Positions 23,400 through 31,395 of a DNA stretch of 31,708 nt are shown here, piece after piece; positions within the stretch are counted from its first letter, which is position 1; each line of letters opens with the position of its first letter. The stretch covers positions 1 to 31,708 of the forward strand of contig CAYRSB010000023.1 of the NCBI GenBank assembly GCA_964426875.1, written 5' to 3'. A program made the translations under genes and the position numbers. The notes under the pieces were generated by a model. That model saw nothing but the letters and a program-made list of their open reading frames with translations. It was not told where the DNA came from and made no database searches. The stretch comes from Caldatribacterium sp964426875. Its GTDB lineage: Bacteria > Atribacterota > Atribacteria > Atribacterales > Caldatribacteriaceae.

Positions 23400-24370
23400 C
23401 AGGCCTTCCCGGCACTCCCAAGGAGCTGGCACTTTCCAATGTACATCTTCTTGAGCTCTTCTCGAGCCGGACCAAGGTACTTGCGGGGGTCGAACTCATT
23501 CGGGTGCTCAGCAAGGTACTTGCGCACCATGGCGGTGAAGACCAGCCGTCCGTCGGAGTCGATGTTGACCTTTCGCACTCCCAGCTGGAGTGCCCGGCGA
23601 ATTTGGTCCTCGGGAACCCCGGCGGTATTCTCGAGCTTCCCACCGTAGCGATTGATGATGTCAACGTACTCCTGAAGCACCGAAGAGGCCCCGTGGAGCA
23701 CAATAGGAAATCCAGGGAGTCGCCGCTGCACCTCCTCAAGGATGTCGAAGCGGAGCTCCGGGAAGGGCTCTCCAGGCTTGAGCTTGAACTTGTAGGCCCC
23801 GTGAGATGTCCCGATGGAGATGGCCAGGCTATCGACCCCGGTCCGGGTCACAAAGTCCTCCACCTCTTCAGGGCGGGTGTAGTGGCTTTTCTCAGCAACA
23901 ACGTGCTCCTCAATTCCGGCAAGGACTCCAAGTTCCCCCTCCACCGTCACACCATGGGTATGGGCGTACTCAACGACCTTTTTGGTCAATGCCACATTCT
24001 CTTCGTAAGGCAATTGCGACCCATCAATCATAACATTGGAAAAGCCGTTATCGATGCAGGATTTGCAAAGCTCAAAGGAGTCCCCGTGGTCCAGGTTAAG
24101 GACAATGGGGATGTTGCTTCCCATCTCCCGGGCCATCTGTACTGCTCCGGGCACCATGTAGCGCAAAAGGGTCTGATTAGCGTACTGCCGAGCACCCTTG
24201 GAGATCTGGAGAATGACCGGAGAGTTGCACTCCACACAGGCCATGATGATGGCCTGGAGCTGCTCCATGTTATTGAAGTTAAAGCCAGGAATGGCATATT
24301 TTCCTTCGGCAGCCCTGCGGAACAGCTCCTTGGTGTTGACAAGACCAAGTTCCGTGAAATGTACCGGCAT
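23399..24370 (-). CDS. fba: Class II fructose-bisphosphate aldolase
   Basis: This 323-aa protein has normal length for class II aldolases. The zinc-site motifs are in order: LNLDHGDSFE (His near 95), EGELGVLAG (about 145-153), IGTSHGAYKF (His near 190) and VLHGASSV (His near 225). Residues KVNIDSDGRL and NTAGVPEDQIRRAL complete the active-site architecture. It splits fructose-1,6-bisphosphate to glyceraldehyde-3-phosphate and dihydroxyacetone phosphate in the cytoplasm, joining the imported sugars to glycolysis. The ATG at 24370 has a GAGGGAGGA site. It appears to be a single-gene unit ending at the bidirectional terminator. Related tagatose- or other ketose-bisphosphate aldolases cannot be excluded by motif alone. 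Confidence 0.92.
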   Translation of the reverse strand: MPVHFTELGLVNTKELFRRAAEGKYAIPGFNFNNMEQLQAIIMACVECNSPVILQISKGARQYANQTLLRYMVPGAVQMAREMGSNIPIVLNLDHGDSFELCKSCIDNGFSNVMIDGSQLPYEENVALTKKVVEYAHTHGVTVEGELGVLAGIEEHVVAEKSHYTRPEEVEDFVTRTGVDSLAISIGTSHGAYKFKLKPGEPFPELRFDILEEVQRRLPGFPIVLHGASSVLQEYVDIINRYGGKLENTAGVPEDQIRRALQLGVRKVNIDSDGRLVFTAMVRKYLAEHPNEFDPRKYLGPAREELKKMYIGKCQLLGSAGKA

Positions 24371-24520
24371 AGACAGTTCCTCCCTCTATGGGATGGTTTT
24401 ACCCTCTTTTCCCCTCATATTTTACCCCCTTTCTCTCTGGGGAAAAGACCTCTCGGGAACTTTTTTCTGACCGAACCCTCGCACAAGAGCCTAAGAGCTT
24501 GAGGTATGTGGGTTTACACC

Positions 24521-25876
24521 TCAGGAATGAAAGGAAGAAAAAAGGCTTCTCCAAAGGTCCTTCAATGAAGCGGCCCGCTGTTCCCGAACCTTCAAGAGGA
24601 AGAAAAAGACGGCAAGGAAGCGTAACCCGGTGGACAGGATAAAGACCACGTAGTACGGCGAGAAGTGCATCCCAAAGGAACGCACAAACTCCGCTATGGG
24701 GGGCGCGACATACTCCACCACTGCTCCTCCCACAATGTACCCCAGGGCATTGCCGAAAAACCCCAGGAAAAGGTTGAGGACGGCAATGTAAAAAGAGCGG
24801 AAAAGGTCTGGAGAGAGACTTAGAGCAAGATTATTGATGGCTAAATCTATGGCCGGCCAGAAGATTCCGGCAAGAACCTGGATGATGAGCACAATAAAGG
24901 GCCAGTTACTCTCTCTGGTGAAACACCAGAAAATCGGCAAAGAGGAGGCCACAGTCGTGGCCAGAAGAGCCACAGGAAGATTTCCAAAGCGATCCGTCAG
25001 GCGTCCAAAAAGCCGAATGGAAAAGAGCGTGGTGAAGTTCGACACTCCCTGGACATAGAGGGCAATCTCGAAGAAACCCATGTGGAGTTCCCGAATCATG
25101 TAGAGGTTAAAAAAAGGAGAAGCCACGTTAAAAGCAAAGTACCAGAAAACGGCAAAGAAGAGGAAGCGAGAAAACTGGGGATGGACAAAGACCCGGTGGA
25201 AAAGGGCAAAGAGGCTTCCATAGAATTTTTCCTCCCGCCTCATGGGAGGGTCCTGGACCCGAAGAAAACAGAGAATGTCCACCACCCCAAGGATGGAGGC
25301 CAGGGCGATGACAAAGGAAAACCCCACCATTCCAGGGACTTTATCAAGAAAACGCCCGATAAAGAGCCCGCTCACCAGGGAAGCCACGGTCGCCAAAAGG
25401 CTCCGATGGCCGAAAAACCTTCCCCGGAGTTCCAGAGGCACAAGGTCTGCCACCCAGGACATGAAGCTCACTGTAAGAAAGGCCCCACCCACAGAGGCAA
25501 AGACAAGGAGACTCATGATGGAAGAAAGGAGGTTTCCCCTCCCCTTCAGCAAAAAGGGGAGAAGGGCTATGAAAAACCAGGGAATACGGTTCAGAAGTCC
25601 ACTGGCGAGAAAAATGGGCTTTCTTTTGGCACTCCGCTCAAGGATAAGGGAGGCAAAAATTTGAATCGCCCCACCCATAACCGGCAGGGCGAGAAGAAAG
25701 GCATAGAGAAGGTCGCCAAATCCAAGGGCATTGGCAAAACCGGCTATGGGGGCACCGGTCGTAACGTTGAAAAAAACAATGCCAAAGCAAACCCCCAGGG
25801 TGACGAATCCTAAATCTCGGCGGAGCTTTGCATCTTTGATGCTTGAGGCTACATCCCGACTCAAAAGAAAGGACAT
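24521..25876 (-). CDS. MFS transporter
   Basis: This 451-aa membrane protein has about twelve hydrophobic segments. The loop after helix 2 (ERSAKRKPIFLASGLLNRIP) and the equivalent loop in the second half (FGRLTDRFGNLPVALLAT) resemble the Gly-x-x-x-Asp-Arg-x-Gly-Arg pattern of the major facilitator superfamily. The substrate is unknown; no binding residues are diagnostic. It starts 3 nt after the stop of the Lon-family gene and is thus the last gene of an ACT-Lon-MFS operon. Confidence 0.85.
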   Translation of the reverse strand: MSFLLSRDVASSIKDAKLRRDLGFVTLGVCFGIVFFNVTTGAPIAGFANALGFGDLLYAFLLALPVMGGAIQIFASLILERSAKRKPIFLASGLLNRIPWFFIALLPFLLKGRGNLLSSIMSLLVFASVGGAFLTVSFMSWVADLVPLELRGRFFGHRSLLATVASLVSGLFIGRFLDKVPGMVGFSFVIALASILGVVDILCFLRVQDPPMRREEKFYGSLFALFHRVFVHPQFSRFLFFAVFWYFAFNVASPFFNLYMIRELHMGFFEIALYVQGVSNFTTLFSIRLFGRLTDRFGNLPVALLATTVASSLPIFWCFTRESNWPFIVLIIQVLAGIFWPAIDLAINNLALSLSPDLFRSFYIAVLNLFLGFFGNALGYIVGGAVVEYVAPPIAEFVRSFGMHFSPYYVVFILSTGLRFLAVFFFLLKVREQRAASLKDLWRSLFSSFHS

Positions 25877-25879
25877 AGG

Positions 25880-28378
25880 TTACTGTGTCTTGGCACTCTC
25901 TTCGTTCTCCGGACGTTCTTCTTTGGGTTTCTCTTCCTCTTTCCTTCCCTCGGTGCGTTGCAAAAGCTCAAGGGCTTTCCTGAGCTTTCGGTCTACCAGG
26001 TCGTTGACCGTCCCCTCCTCGAAGGTTCCATCCTCTTTTCTCTTTCCGGCCGGAAGCCCAGTGAGAATTTCCATGGCCTCGTCGACCGTCGAGACGGCGT
26101 AGATGTGGAATTTGCCCTCCTTGACCGCCTCCACCACTTCCTCCTCGAGCATGAGGTTCTGCACGTTGCTCTTTGGGATGATGACTCCCTGAGTTCCAGT
26201 GAGGCCCTTCATACGGCAGGCTCGGAAAAAGCCCTCGATTTTCTGATTGACCCCCCCAATGGCCTGGACCTCACCCCTCTGATTGATGGAGCCGGTGACG
26301 GCAACGTCCTGTCGCACAGGCACCCCGGCAAGGTCGGAGAGAATGGCGCAGGTCTCGGCCAGGGAGGCACTGTCCCCCTCTACTCCCTCGTACGACTGCT
26401 CGAAGCAGATACTTGCCGCAATGGACAAGGGTTTGTCCTGAGCATAGCGGTACCCCAGGTATCCACTCATGATGAGGACGCCCTTGTCGTGGATGCGGCC
26501 GCTCAGGCGAGACTCTCGCTCGATGTTCACCACTCCCTGCCTCCCCAGGTATGTCCGGGCAGTGATGCGAGAGGGCCGGCCGAAACTGAAATCTCCAAGG
26601 TCGTATATCGCAAGGCCGTTCACCTGTCCCACTACCGCTCCCTCGGTGTCGATGAGGAGGACGTCCTCTTTAATGAATTCGTCGACCTTTTCAGCAATAA
26701 GGTCGAGGCGCTTTTTGCGAGACTCGATGGCCTTTTTGACGTGACGGTCGTACACCCGGTCGGCTCCCTCCTCCCGGGCCCAGAAATCGGCCTCAAGGAG
26801 AACATCCCGCAAAAACCCAAAGCGGGCACTGAGCTTCTCCTTGTGGGAGACTGCCCTGGCGGCGTATTCAAGGAGTTTGGCCACTCCCGAACGGTCGAAG
26901 GGCAAAAGCCCTTCCTTAAGACAGCACTGCCGCACGAAACAGCCAAAGGAGGTGACGATATCCCCCTCCTTTTTGACCTCGTAATCGAACTCCACCTTGA
27001 CTTTGAAGAGGTCTTTGAAGTCCTCGTCAAAGAGGGTGAGGAGCCGATATATGTATTCATCCCCGATGAGGACGACTTTGGCCTCAAAGGGCAGGGGATC
27101 GGGACGAAGTCCCTGAGGAGCGATAAGGCCGAACTGCTCAAAGGGGTCTTCCATGCGGATTTCCCGATTTTTCAGAACTCTTTTGAGCCCTTCCCAAACC
27201 CCGGGATTGACTATAAGGTCCCGGAAGTACATGATGACGTATCCCCCGTTGGCCTGGTGCAAAGACCCAGCTTTGAGCATAGTGTGGTCGCTGAAGTACG
27301 TTCCCATTAAAGCTCGCCGCTCAATCCTTCCGAAGAGATTCGTCCAGGTGGGGTGAGTCTCAAGAACAACCGGGGGGGTATCAGTCGAAGAGTTGTCCAC
27401 GAATACGTTGACTTTGAAGGGCAAAAAGGGGTCCTGGAACCTCTGGTAGGGCACAAGGTGTTGAGGTTGCGCCGGTGCTTCCTGAGAATCCCGGAAGATG
27501 TGGAGGTAGGAAATGGTGAACTGGCGAAGCGAAGACAGAAATTCCACCACCTCTGAAAAGGTGGCATAGTGCTCCAAAAGCTCCCGAAAAAGGGGGGCAA
27601 TGGTAAAGTCGGCAATGCGGGTGTCAAGCTCAGCAATCCGACCTTTGAGGTCCATCTCCAGCTGGTGAATACGTTCGAAGACCTCATTGATGCGGTTCAA
27701 GAGCTTTTGACGACGAGCCTCGATGGATTCTCTCTCCTCCTCGCTCAAAGAGAGATACTGTTCCTGAGTCATGGGCTTCCCTTCATAAAGTGGCACCAGG
27801 ATGGGACCCATGGAAGTCATGCGAAAGGCAAAACCCTCCTCCAGCGCCTCTCGCTCCAGTTCCTGCAGGACCTGGCGGTGTCGCTTCTGATGCTCGTCGA
27901 TGAGAATCTGCCGTTGATTCTTGTACTCATCGCTTGAGAAGGCCTTGGGGATGGTCTCTCGCAAGTTTTTTAAAAGTCCTTCAAGAAGCCGGGAAAACAT
28001 CCTCCCTTCCCCCCGGGGGAGACGAAGCACTTTGGGACGATCGGGGTTGTCGAAATTGAAAACGTAGCACCAGTCAGTCACCGAGGGAAGAAGACCGGCT
28101 CGCTTTTTCTCCTCAAGGAGCTCTTCAATGCAGGCTTTGACTACTGCCGCCCTCCCCGTTCCACTGGGACCAACCACGAAGAGGTTATACCCCGGACGGT
28201 CCATGCGAAGACCAAACCTAATAGCCGAAAAAGCTCGCTTCTGCCCCACAAACCCCTTAAGCCCTTCGAGTTCATCCGTGCACTCAAAAGGCAGGGTAGC
28301 CGGGTCGCAAACCCACCGCAAGTCTTCTGGCCGAAGGCGATACTTCGAGATGTCGACTTTTTCCTCCATAGAACTCAT
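25880..28378 (-). CDS. Lon-family ATP-dependent protease (AAA_32 type)
   Basis: This 832-aa protein has an N-terminal AAA_32-like ATPase region and a C-terminal Lon proteolytic domain. The P-loop position reads GPSGTGRA (70-77), with Arg where Lys is canonical; the AAA lid and sensor blocks (HQANGGYVIM, LIGDEYIYRLL) are present. The protease active site is GDSAS (Ser670) with Lys713, a 43-residue spacing identical to the Ser679-Lys722 pair of E. coli Lon. A charged, disordered tail (about 800-832) ends the protein. It belongs to the Lon-related group with the ATPase annotated as PF13654. It probably degrades misfolded or regulatory proteins in the cytoplasm. The ATG overlaps the upstream ACT-like gene by 4 bp (ATGA), so expression is coupled. 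Confidence 0.9.
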   Translation of the reverse strand: MSSMEEKVDISKYRLRPEDLRWVCDPATLPFECTDELEGLKGFVGQKRAFSAIRFGLRMDRPGYNLFVVGPSGTGRAAVVKACIEELLEEKKRAGLLPSVTDWCYVFNFDNPDRPKVLRLPRGEGRMFSRLLEGLLKNLRETIPKAFSSDEYKNQRQILIDEHQKRHRQVLQELEREALEEGFAFRMTSMGPILVPLYEGKPMTQEQYLSLSEEERESIEARRQKLLNRINEVFERIHQLEMDLKGRIAELDTRIADFTIAPLFRELLEHYATFSEVVEFLSSLRQFTISYLHIFRDSQEAPAQPQHLVPYQRFQDPFLPFKVNVFVDNSSTDTPPVVLETHPTWTNLFGRIERRALMGTYFSDHTMLKAGSLHQANGGYVIMYFRDLIVNPGVWEGLKRVLKNREIRMEDPFEQFGLIAPQGLRPDPLPFEAKVVLIGDEYIYRLLTLFDEDFKDLFKVKVEFDYEVKKEGDIVTSFGCFVRQCCLKEGLLPFDRSGVAKLLEYAARAVSHKEKLSARFGFLRDVLLEADFWAREEGADRVYDRHVKKAIESRKKRLDLIAEKVDEFIKEDVLLIDTEGAVVGQVNGLAIYDLGDFSFGRPSRITARTYLGRQGVVNIERESRLSGRIHDKGVLIMSGYLGYRYAQDKPLSIAASICFEQSYEGVEGDSASLAETCAILSDLAGVPVRQDVAVTGSINQRGEVQAIGGVNQKIEGFFRACRMKGLTGTQGVIIPKSNVQNLMLEEEVVEAVKEGKFHIYAVSTVDEAMEILTGLPAGKRKEDGTFEEGTVNDLVDRKLRKALELLQRTEGRKEEEKPKEERPENEESAKTQ

Positions 28379-28623
28379 ATCTCCACCAGAACCGTTTTCA
28401 CACTCTCTACCGCTTCAAGGGCCTCCCTGAGTTTTCTAATCTCTTCATCGTTCCCCGCAATCTCAAGGATGATGAGTCCTTCGTCCTTTTCCTCACACCC
28501 AAGAGCAAACTCATGGAGACCAAGACGAGTTTTTATACTGCAACCGTGCTGCGTCAGGACTTCCTGCACCCGCACTGCAGCTTTTGGCCTGTTTTCCACT
28601 TTCACGATGAGGAGCTTCGCCAA
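28375..28623 (-). CDS. Small ACT-fold protein (TM1266-like)
   Basis: This 82-aa protein has the beta-alpha-beta-beta-alpha-beta pattern of an ACT-like domain: KLLIVKVENR, AVRVQEVLTQHGCSIKTRLGL, EGLIILEIAGNDEEIRKL and VKTVLVEI. It resembles the short family around Thermotoga TM1266, annotated as a possible iron-only-hydrogenase-system regulator; the true role is not settled. The start is a TTG at 28623 behind GGGGAGGTG. It overlaps the Lon-family start by 4 bp. It may sense a small ligand and feed into control of the coupled protease, which is inference. Confidence 0.7.
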   Translation of the reverse strand: MAKLLIVKVENRPKAAVRVQEVLTQHGCSIKTRLGLHEFALGCEEKDEGLIILEIAGNDEEIRKLREALEAVESVKTVLVEI

Positions 28624-28635
28624 GGAAATTCACCT

Positions 28636-28659
28636 CCCCAAACTTTTGGGGATATTATA
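28636..28659 (-). promoter_or_regulatory. -10 box and leader hairpin of the ACT-Lon-MFS operon
   Basis: TATAAT (28654-28659, minus strand) precedes the TTG start. Between them CCCCAAA and TTTGGGG (28636-28651) form a short hairpin whose 3' arm contains the first G residues of the ribosome site, so it could limit translation. The -35 candidate (TTCCTT, 17 nt away) is weak. Confidence 0.45.
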
Positions 28660-29083
28660 CGACGAAAGGCCCAAAAAAGGAAATGGCGCCACACAACCCT
28701 CGTGGCCGGCCTGGAGACAGATACTGCAAGGGAAGACAAAAGCAGTCGCAAAACCTCGTTAACGTGGGTGTTTAGCCCAGGGCATGCCTGGGACAGATTT
28801 TGTGGGACGGAGAGCACCCTTACTATAACATCTTCGGCAATCTCCAGGGTGATGTCTGCCCCGATAACCTTGGGTTCCTCGAAACTATAGAAGGTGGTTG
28901 CTGGCCGATGTGTCTTGCAACACTCACACTGTAAGTGCCTTTTCTGGGAGGAGGACTTCCAAGGATCCGTCCAGGCCGTAGTGGAAGAGGAATACACTGC
29001 AACCGGGGTCTTCCTGCGGTTTCTATTCTTCACCCCTGGTACCCGGGGAGCTCAAGAAGGCAAACAAGGCTCCACAAAAACAA
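28660..29083. other. Gene-poor stretch with one doubtful minus-strand frame
   Basis: A minus-strand frame (29033-28602) has a plausible central block, LQCECCKTHRPATTFYSFEE then PKVIGADITLEIAEDVIVRV. It has no ribosome site and its ends look random. It overlaps the promoter and start of the ACT-like gene. It is either a relic or chance; no function can be assigned. Confidence 0.3.
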
Positions 29084-29159
29084 TGGAGCGGGAAACGGGA
29101 CTCGAACCCGCGACACCCAGCTTGGAAGGCTGGCGCTCTACCACCTGAGCTATTCCCGC
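29084..29159 (-). tRNA. tRNA-Gly (anticodon UCC)
   Basis: Reading the minus strand from 29159, the acceptor stem GCGGGAA pairs with TTCCCGC (29088-29094). The D arm is AGCTCAGGTGGTAGAGC, and the anticodon arm is CCAGC-CTTCCAA-GCTGG with anticodon TCC. The T arm has GGTTCGAGTCC; then discriminator T and an encoded CCA end (29084-29086). The total length is 76 nt and all four arms pair. Confidence 0.97.
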
Positions 29160-29239
29160 CCGATTCAGGGAAAATTATAACATACCCCTTCAAGTCGTCA
29201 AGACCTAAGGGGTTTCTCTGGGTTTGCTTTTTTCCATCG

Positions 29240-29308
29240 GCGAACCTCATCGTTTCGTCCCCCTTAGTCGTCATTGTGAACCTCGCCGTTTCGTCTGGTG
29301 AAGCAATC
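29240..29308. repeat. Short degenerate direct repeat, dispersed-repeat type
   Basis: Two 20-bp copies 36 bp apart (29240-29259 and 29276-29295) share GAACCTC, then CGTTTCGTC, with three mismatches. The second is followed by GGTGAAGCAATC and preceded by CGTCATTGTG, resembling the CGTCATTGCGAG...GAAGCAATC type of dispersed intergenic repeats known in several bacteria. The element lies just beside the tRNA gene. Confidence 0.55.
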
Positions 29309-29325
29309 CTATCCTTCCCCTGTAA

Positions 29326-29625
29326 GGGCACGAAAAACGGGATTTAAGCGAAGAAATAGCAGGAAAGAAAGCCCTCAAAGAAGCGGGTAAGGCACTAAGT
29401 GACGTTTTCATTCCGAAACTCTGCACCTGGATAGGCGGTGAGGAAATGCGTAAAACAGAGGTAGAACTCCTGATACGAAATATCGATTTCCGCGACCTTA
29501 CCACCTTCGAGGATGCACTCCACAGGACGAAAGAGGTGCGTACTGTAAAGCGCCTGAGTTATACCGACGGAGTGGCTTATCTTGCCCTTGAACTGGCCAC
29601 CACAAGTGACACCTTTGCCAACTAA
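29326..29625 (+). pseudogene. C-terminal relic of a FlgT/LPP20-like secreted protein
   Basis: An open frame with no start codon before 29446 encodes KRDLSEEIAGKKALKEAGKA, LSDVFIPKLC, VELLIRNIDFRDLTTFEDAL, VRTVKRLSYTDGVAYLALEL and ends at TAA. The frame may resume after the stop as SSFTLEIEHVSPARIELL. This alternation (helix, PK-x-L, strand VRNIDF, helix, strand RLSYTDG) is like the C-terminal domain of FlgT/LPP20-type envelope proteins. The N-terminus is gone and the frame is broken near its end, so it is called a relic. The family match is by recall only. Confidence 0.5.
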
Positions 29626-29696
29626 CTCCTTTTCTATCCCTTTAGCTCTTTTACCCTGGAGATAGAGCACGTCTCTCCTGCTCGCATTGAGCTTCT

Positions 29697-30185
29697 TTGT
29701 ATCCCCGGGGAAACGTTGCAGAAGAAAAGACGAGCGAGCAAATCCCAGGCGAAGAAACAAGCTTCTTTGAGGGGGAAACAGGCTGGTACCACCGAGGGTT
29801 CTATCCTGAAGGGAGACTCAAGCTCGAGTATACCTATTACCTCGATAAAAAGGGTCGAAAAATCGAGCAAGGGCCTTTCACCAAATGGCACGAGAATGGC
29901 CAAATCATGATTGAGGGAAATTTCCGGGATGGGAAGGAAGAAGGAATATGGAAAGAATTCCTCCGTAATGGGGTGATTAAAACTGGAGGAGGCTACCAGG
30001 GAGGAGTTAAAGAAGGACTGTGGATTATTTATTATCCCGGAGGGCAAAAACACTTTGAAGGTTTTTACCACAACGGGGAGAAAGAAGGAGAGTGGATCGA
30101 ATACACCGCCGATGGAAAGATTTTTGCCAAAACCCTCTATAGGAAGAGACGAAAAGTCCTGGTCGATACGCTCCTTGGCAAATAA
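29697..30185 (+). CDS. MORN-repeat (YwqK-like) protein with doubtful start
   Basis: This frame of up to 162 aa has four or five MORN_2-type repeats of about 23 residues: GWYHRGFYPEGRLKLEYTY, GPFTKWHENGQIMIEGNFRD, GIWKEFLRNGVIKTGGGYQG, GLWIIYYPGGQKHFEGFYHN and GEWIEYTADGKIFAKTLY. Proteins of this type are often named YwqK-family antitoxins, a label with little functional proof. The only start before the repeats is a TTG at 29697 with no ribosome site, and there is no signal peptide, so the N-terminus may be missing. It follows a relic whose frame ends nearby. It could be the surviving 3' part of a longer gene. No partner toxin is seen. Confidence 0.6.
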   Translation: MYPRGNVAEEKTSEQIPGEETSFFEGETGWYHRGFYPEGRLKLEYTYYLDKKGRKIEQGPFTKWHENGQIMIEGNFRDGKEEGIWKEFLRNGVIKTGGGYQGGVKEGLWIIYYPGGQKHFEGFYHNGEKEGEWIEYTADGKIFAKTLYRKRRKVLVDTLLGK

Positions 30186-30218
30186 TTCCAGGGCACTAAA
30201 ATCTTTGCCATACGCTCT

Positions 30219-30540
30219 TTAGAGCGCATTCAAGAACCTAACGCCAAAACCACCATGAAGACATTGGTAAACCAAAGCACCGTAAGTCCTCCGTTGAGTC
30301 CGGTATGCCCTGCCTCCCGACGCCCCCCTCTCTTTCACCGTGAGGACTCTGGAGGCCGTTCCGCTATATCCCGGAAAGAGCAAAAAGCCTAAAGCCATCG
30401 CCATGAGAGAAATAACGGAGAAGAAAAACCCCAAAGGGTAAAAAGAAGGAGAGCCAAAGGCATCTAAAATTGACCCTCCAAACTTACCTATCCCACTCAC
30501 TATCGATGGAACACCGATTTCCCATGTTGTGAACCACCGT
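30219..30540 (-). pseudogene. Possible MFS transporter C-terminal scrap
   Basis: A minus-strand frame contains WEIGVPSIVSGIGKFGGSIL then LGFFFSVISLMAMALGFLLF, a pair of hydrophobic segments like the last helices of a major-facilitator protein. The frame opens inside the start of the following plus-strand gene and has no ribosome site, so only a fragment could be present. After the hydrophobic part the translation looks random. Confidence 0.3.
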
Positions 30541-30550
30541 GTGGTAAAAT
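30539..30550 (+). promoter_or_regulatory. -10 promoter of the second HEPN/MNT pair
   Basis: TGgTAAAAT (about 30542-30550) is an extended -10 box upstream of the HEPN gene. Unlike at 2432, a ribosome site (GAGGGG) stands between it and the ATG at 30568, so this message has a short leader. Confidence 0.5.
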
Positions 30551-30567
30551 AAAAAAGAGGGGTTCTC

Positions 30568-30966
30568 ATGCGTCAGGAAGTCCAGGACTGGATAGAAAGC
30601 GCAGAATATGATTTGGAAACAGCCAAAGTGATGCTTGAAGCGAAGCGTTACAATTACTGTGTCCTCATGTGCCATCAGGCTGTCGAAAAATATCTCAAGG
30701 CCCTGGTAATTCTTTTCTTTCGGGAACTTCCTCCCCGAACTCACAACCTCCTAACTCTTCTCGAAATGATTGAGCCAGAACCTTCGGAAGAGATAAAAAC
30801 CGTACTTCTCCGGCTTAACCCCCACTATACGGTGGCACGGTATCCTGATGTGGCCATGGGGCCGAGTCACAAAATGTACAATGAACGCATTGCCCAGGAA
30901 TTTTTACGTGAAACGGAAAAAGTCTTGCAATGGCTGAAAAAGAAGATTCCCTCATCGAACGCCTAA
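30568..30966 (+). CDS. HEPN domain protein (second module)
   Basis: This 132-aa helical protein has the same HEPN layout as the 2769-3200 product: EVQDWIESAEYDLETAKVML, the helix YNYCVLMCHQAVEKYLKALV, then ELPPRTHNLLTLLEMIE and a late NPHYTVARYPDVAM. An R-x6-H arrangement (RELPPRTH, about residues 52-59) is compatible with the HEPN RNase signature. The ATG has a GAGGGG site. It overlaps the nucleotidyltransferase gene by 37 bp, so the pair is coupled. A toxin role regulated by the downstream transferase is the usual inference; it is not proved by sequence. Confidence 0.83.
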   Translation: MRQEVQDWIESAEYDLETAKVMLEAKRYNYCVLMCHQAVEKYLKALVILFFRELPPRTHNLLTLLEMIEPEPSEEIKTVLLRLNPHYTVARYPDVAMGPSHKMYNERIAQEFLRETEKVLQWLKKKIPSSNA

Positions 30967-31259
30967 ACCGTTACCTTTTCCGCCTCGGGAAGGAAATCCG
31001 GATTACGCGGGTGATTCTCTTTGGCTCCCGCGCTCGTGGGGAGGCCCTCAAAACAAGTGACGTGGACCTTGTGGTCCTTTCCCCAGATTTTCAGGGGATG
31101 AATTTTCTCACCCGCCTAGAACTTTTGGCCCGTTTCTGGGAGCCAGGACTCGATGCCGACATCCTGGGGTACACCCCGGAAGAATTCGAGGAAGCCTCTC
31201 AAAGACCCACCCTCCTGGCAGAAGTGAAACGAAGTGGACGGGAGATTTCCTGGCCATAA
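30930..31259 (+). CDS. Minimal nucleotidyltransferase (second module)
   Basis: This 109-aa pol-beta-type nucleotidyltransferase has VILFGSRARG followed by TSDVDLVVLSPDF (about residues 28-51), with Gly-Ser and the Asp-x-Asp metal pair. LDADILGYTPEEFEEA (about 74-89) supplies the third Asp. It is the partner of the overlapping HEPN gene, here second in order, the reverse of the module at 2432. The two MNT proteins differ clearly in sequence, so these are not recent duplicates. Likely role: modification or neutralisation of the HEPN partner. Confidence 0.83.
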   Translation: MAEKEDSLIERLNRYLFRLGKEIRITRVILFGSRARGEALKTSDVDLVVLSPDFQGMNFLTRLELLARFWEPGLDADILGYTPEEFEEASQRPTLLAEVKRSGREISWP

Positions 31260-31266
31260 CCTCCAG

Positions 31267-31293
31267 CCAGTGCTTCCAAAAGGGAGGCACTGG
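31267..31293. repeat. Inverted repeat after the second HEPN/MNT pair
   Basis: CCAGTGCTTCC (31267-31277) and GGAGGCACTGG (31283-31293) pair over 11 positions with one G-T wobble around a 5-nt loop. It lies 8 nt after the nucleotidyltransferase stop and may act as a terminator-like hairpin, though no strong T-run follows. Confidence 0.55.
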
Positions 31294-31395
31294 AAGGAAA
31301 CTCTGGTTTTGGCAAGTTCACTCACCCCTTCCCAAAGCAATCCCAGAGACCGCCACACCTTTGTAATACGCTCATCCCAAAGGGGTGAGCTCTGG

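Noticed and set aside
23504..24502. A 332-aa plus-strand frame opposite the aldolase
   Set aside because: It is a shadow of the well-conserved aldolase gene, with no recognisable domain.
25958..27310. A 450-aa plus-strand open frame opposite the Lon-family gene
   Set aside because: The antisense frame mirrors the codon bias of the Lon gene and lacks a ribosome site or any family motif.
29023..29331. A 102-aa minus-strand frame across the tRNA gene
   Set aside because: Its centre (GNSSGGRAPAFQAGCRGFES) is the familiar spurious translation of a tRNA-Gly sequence.
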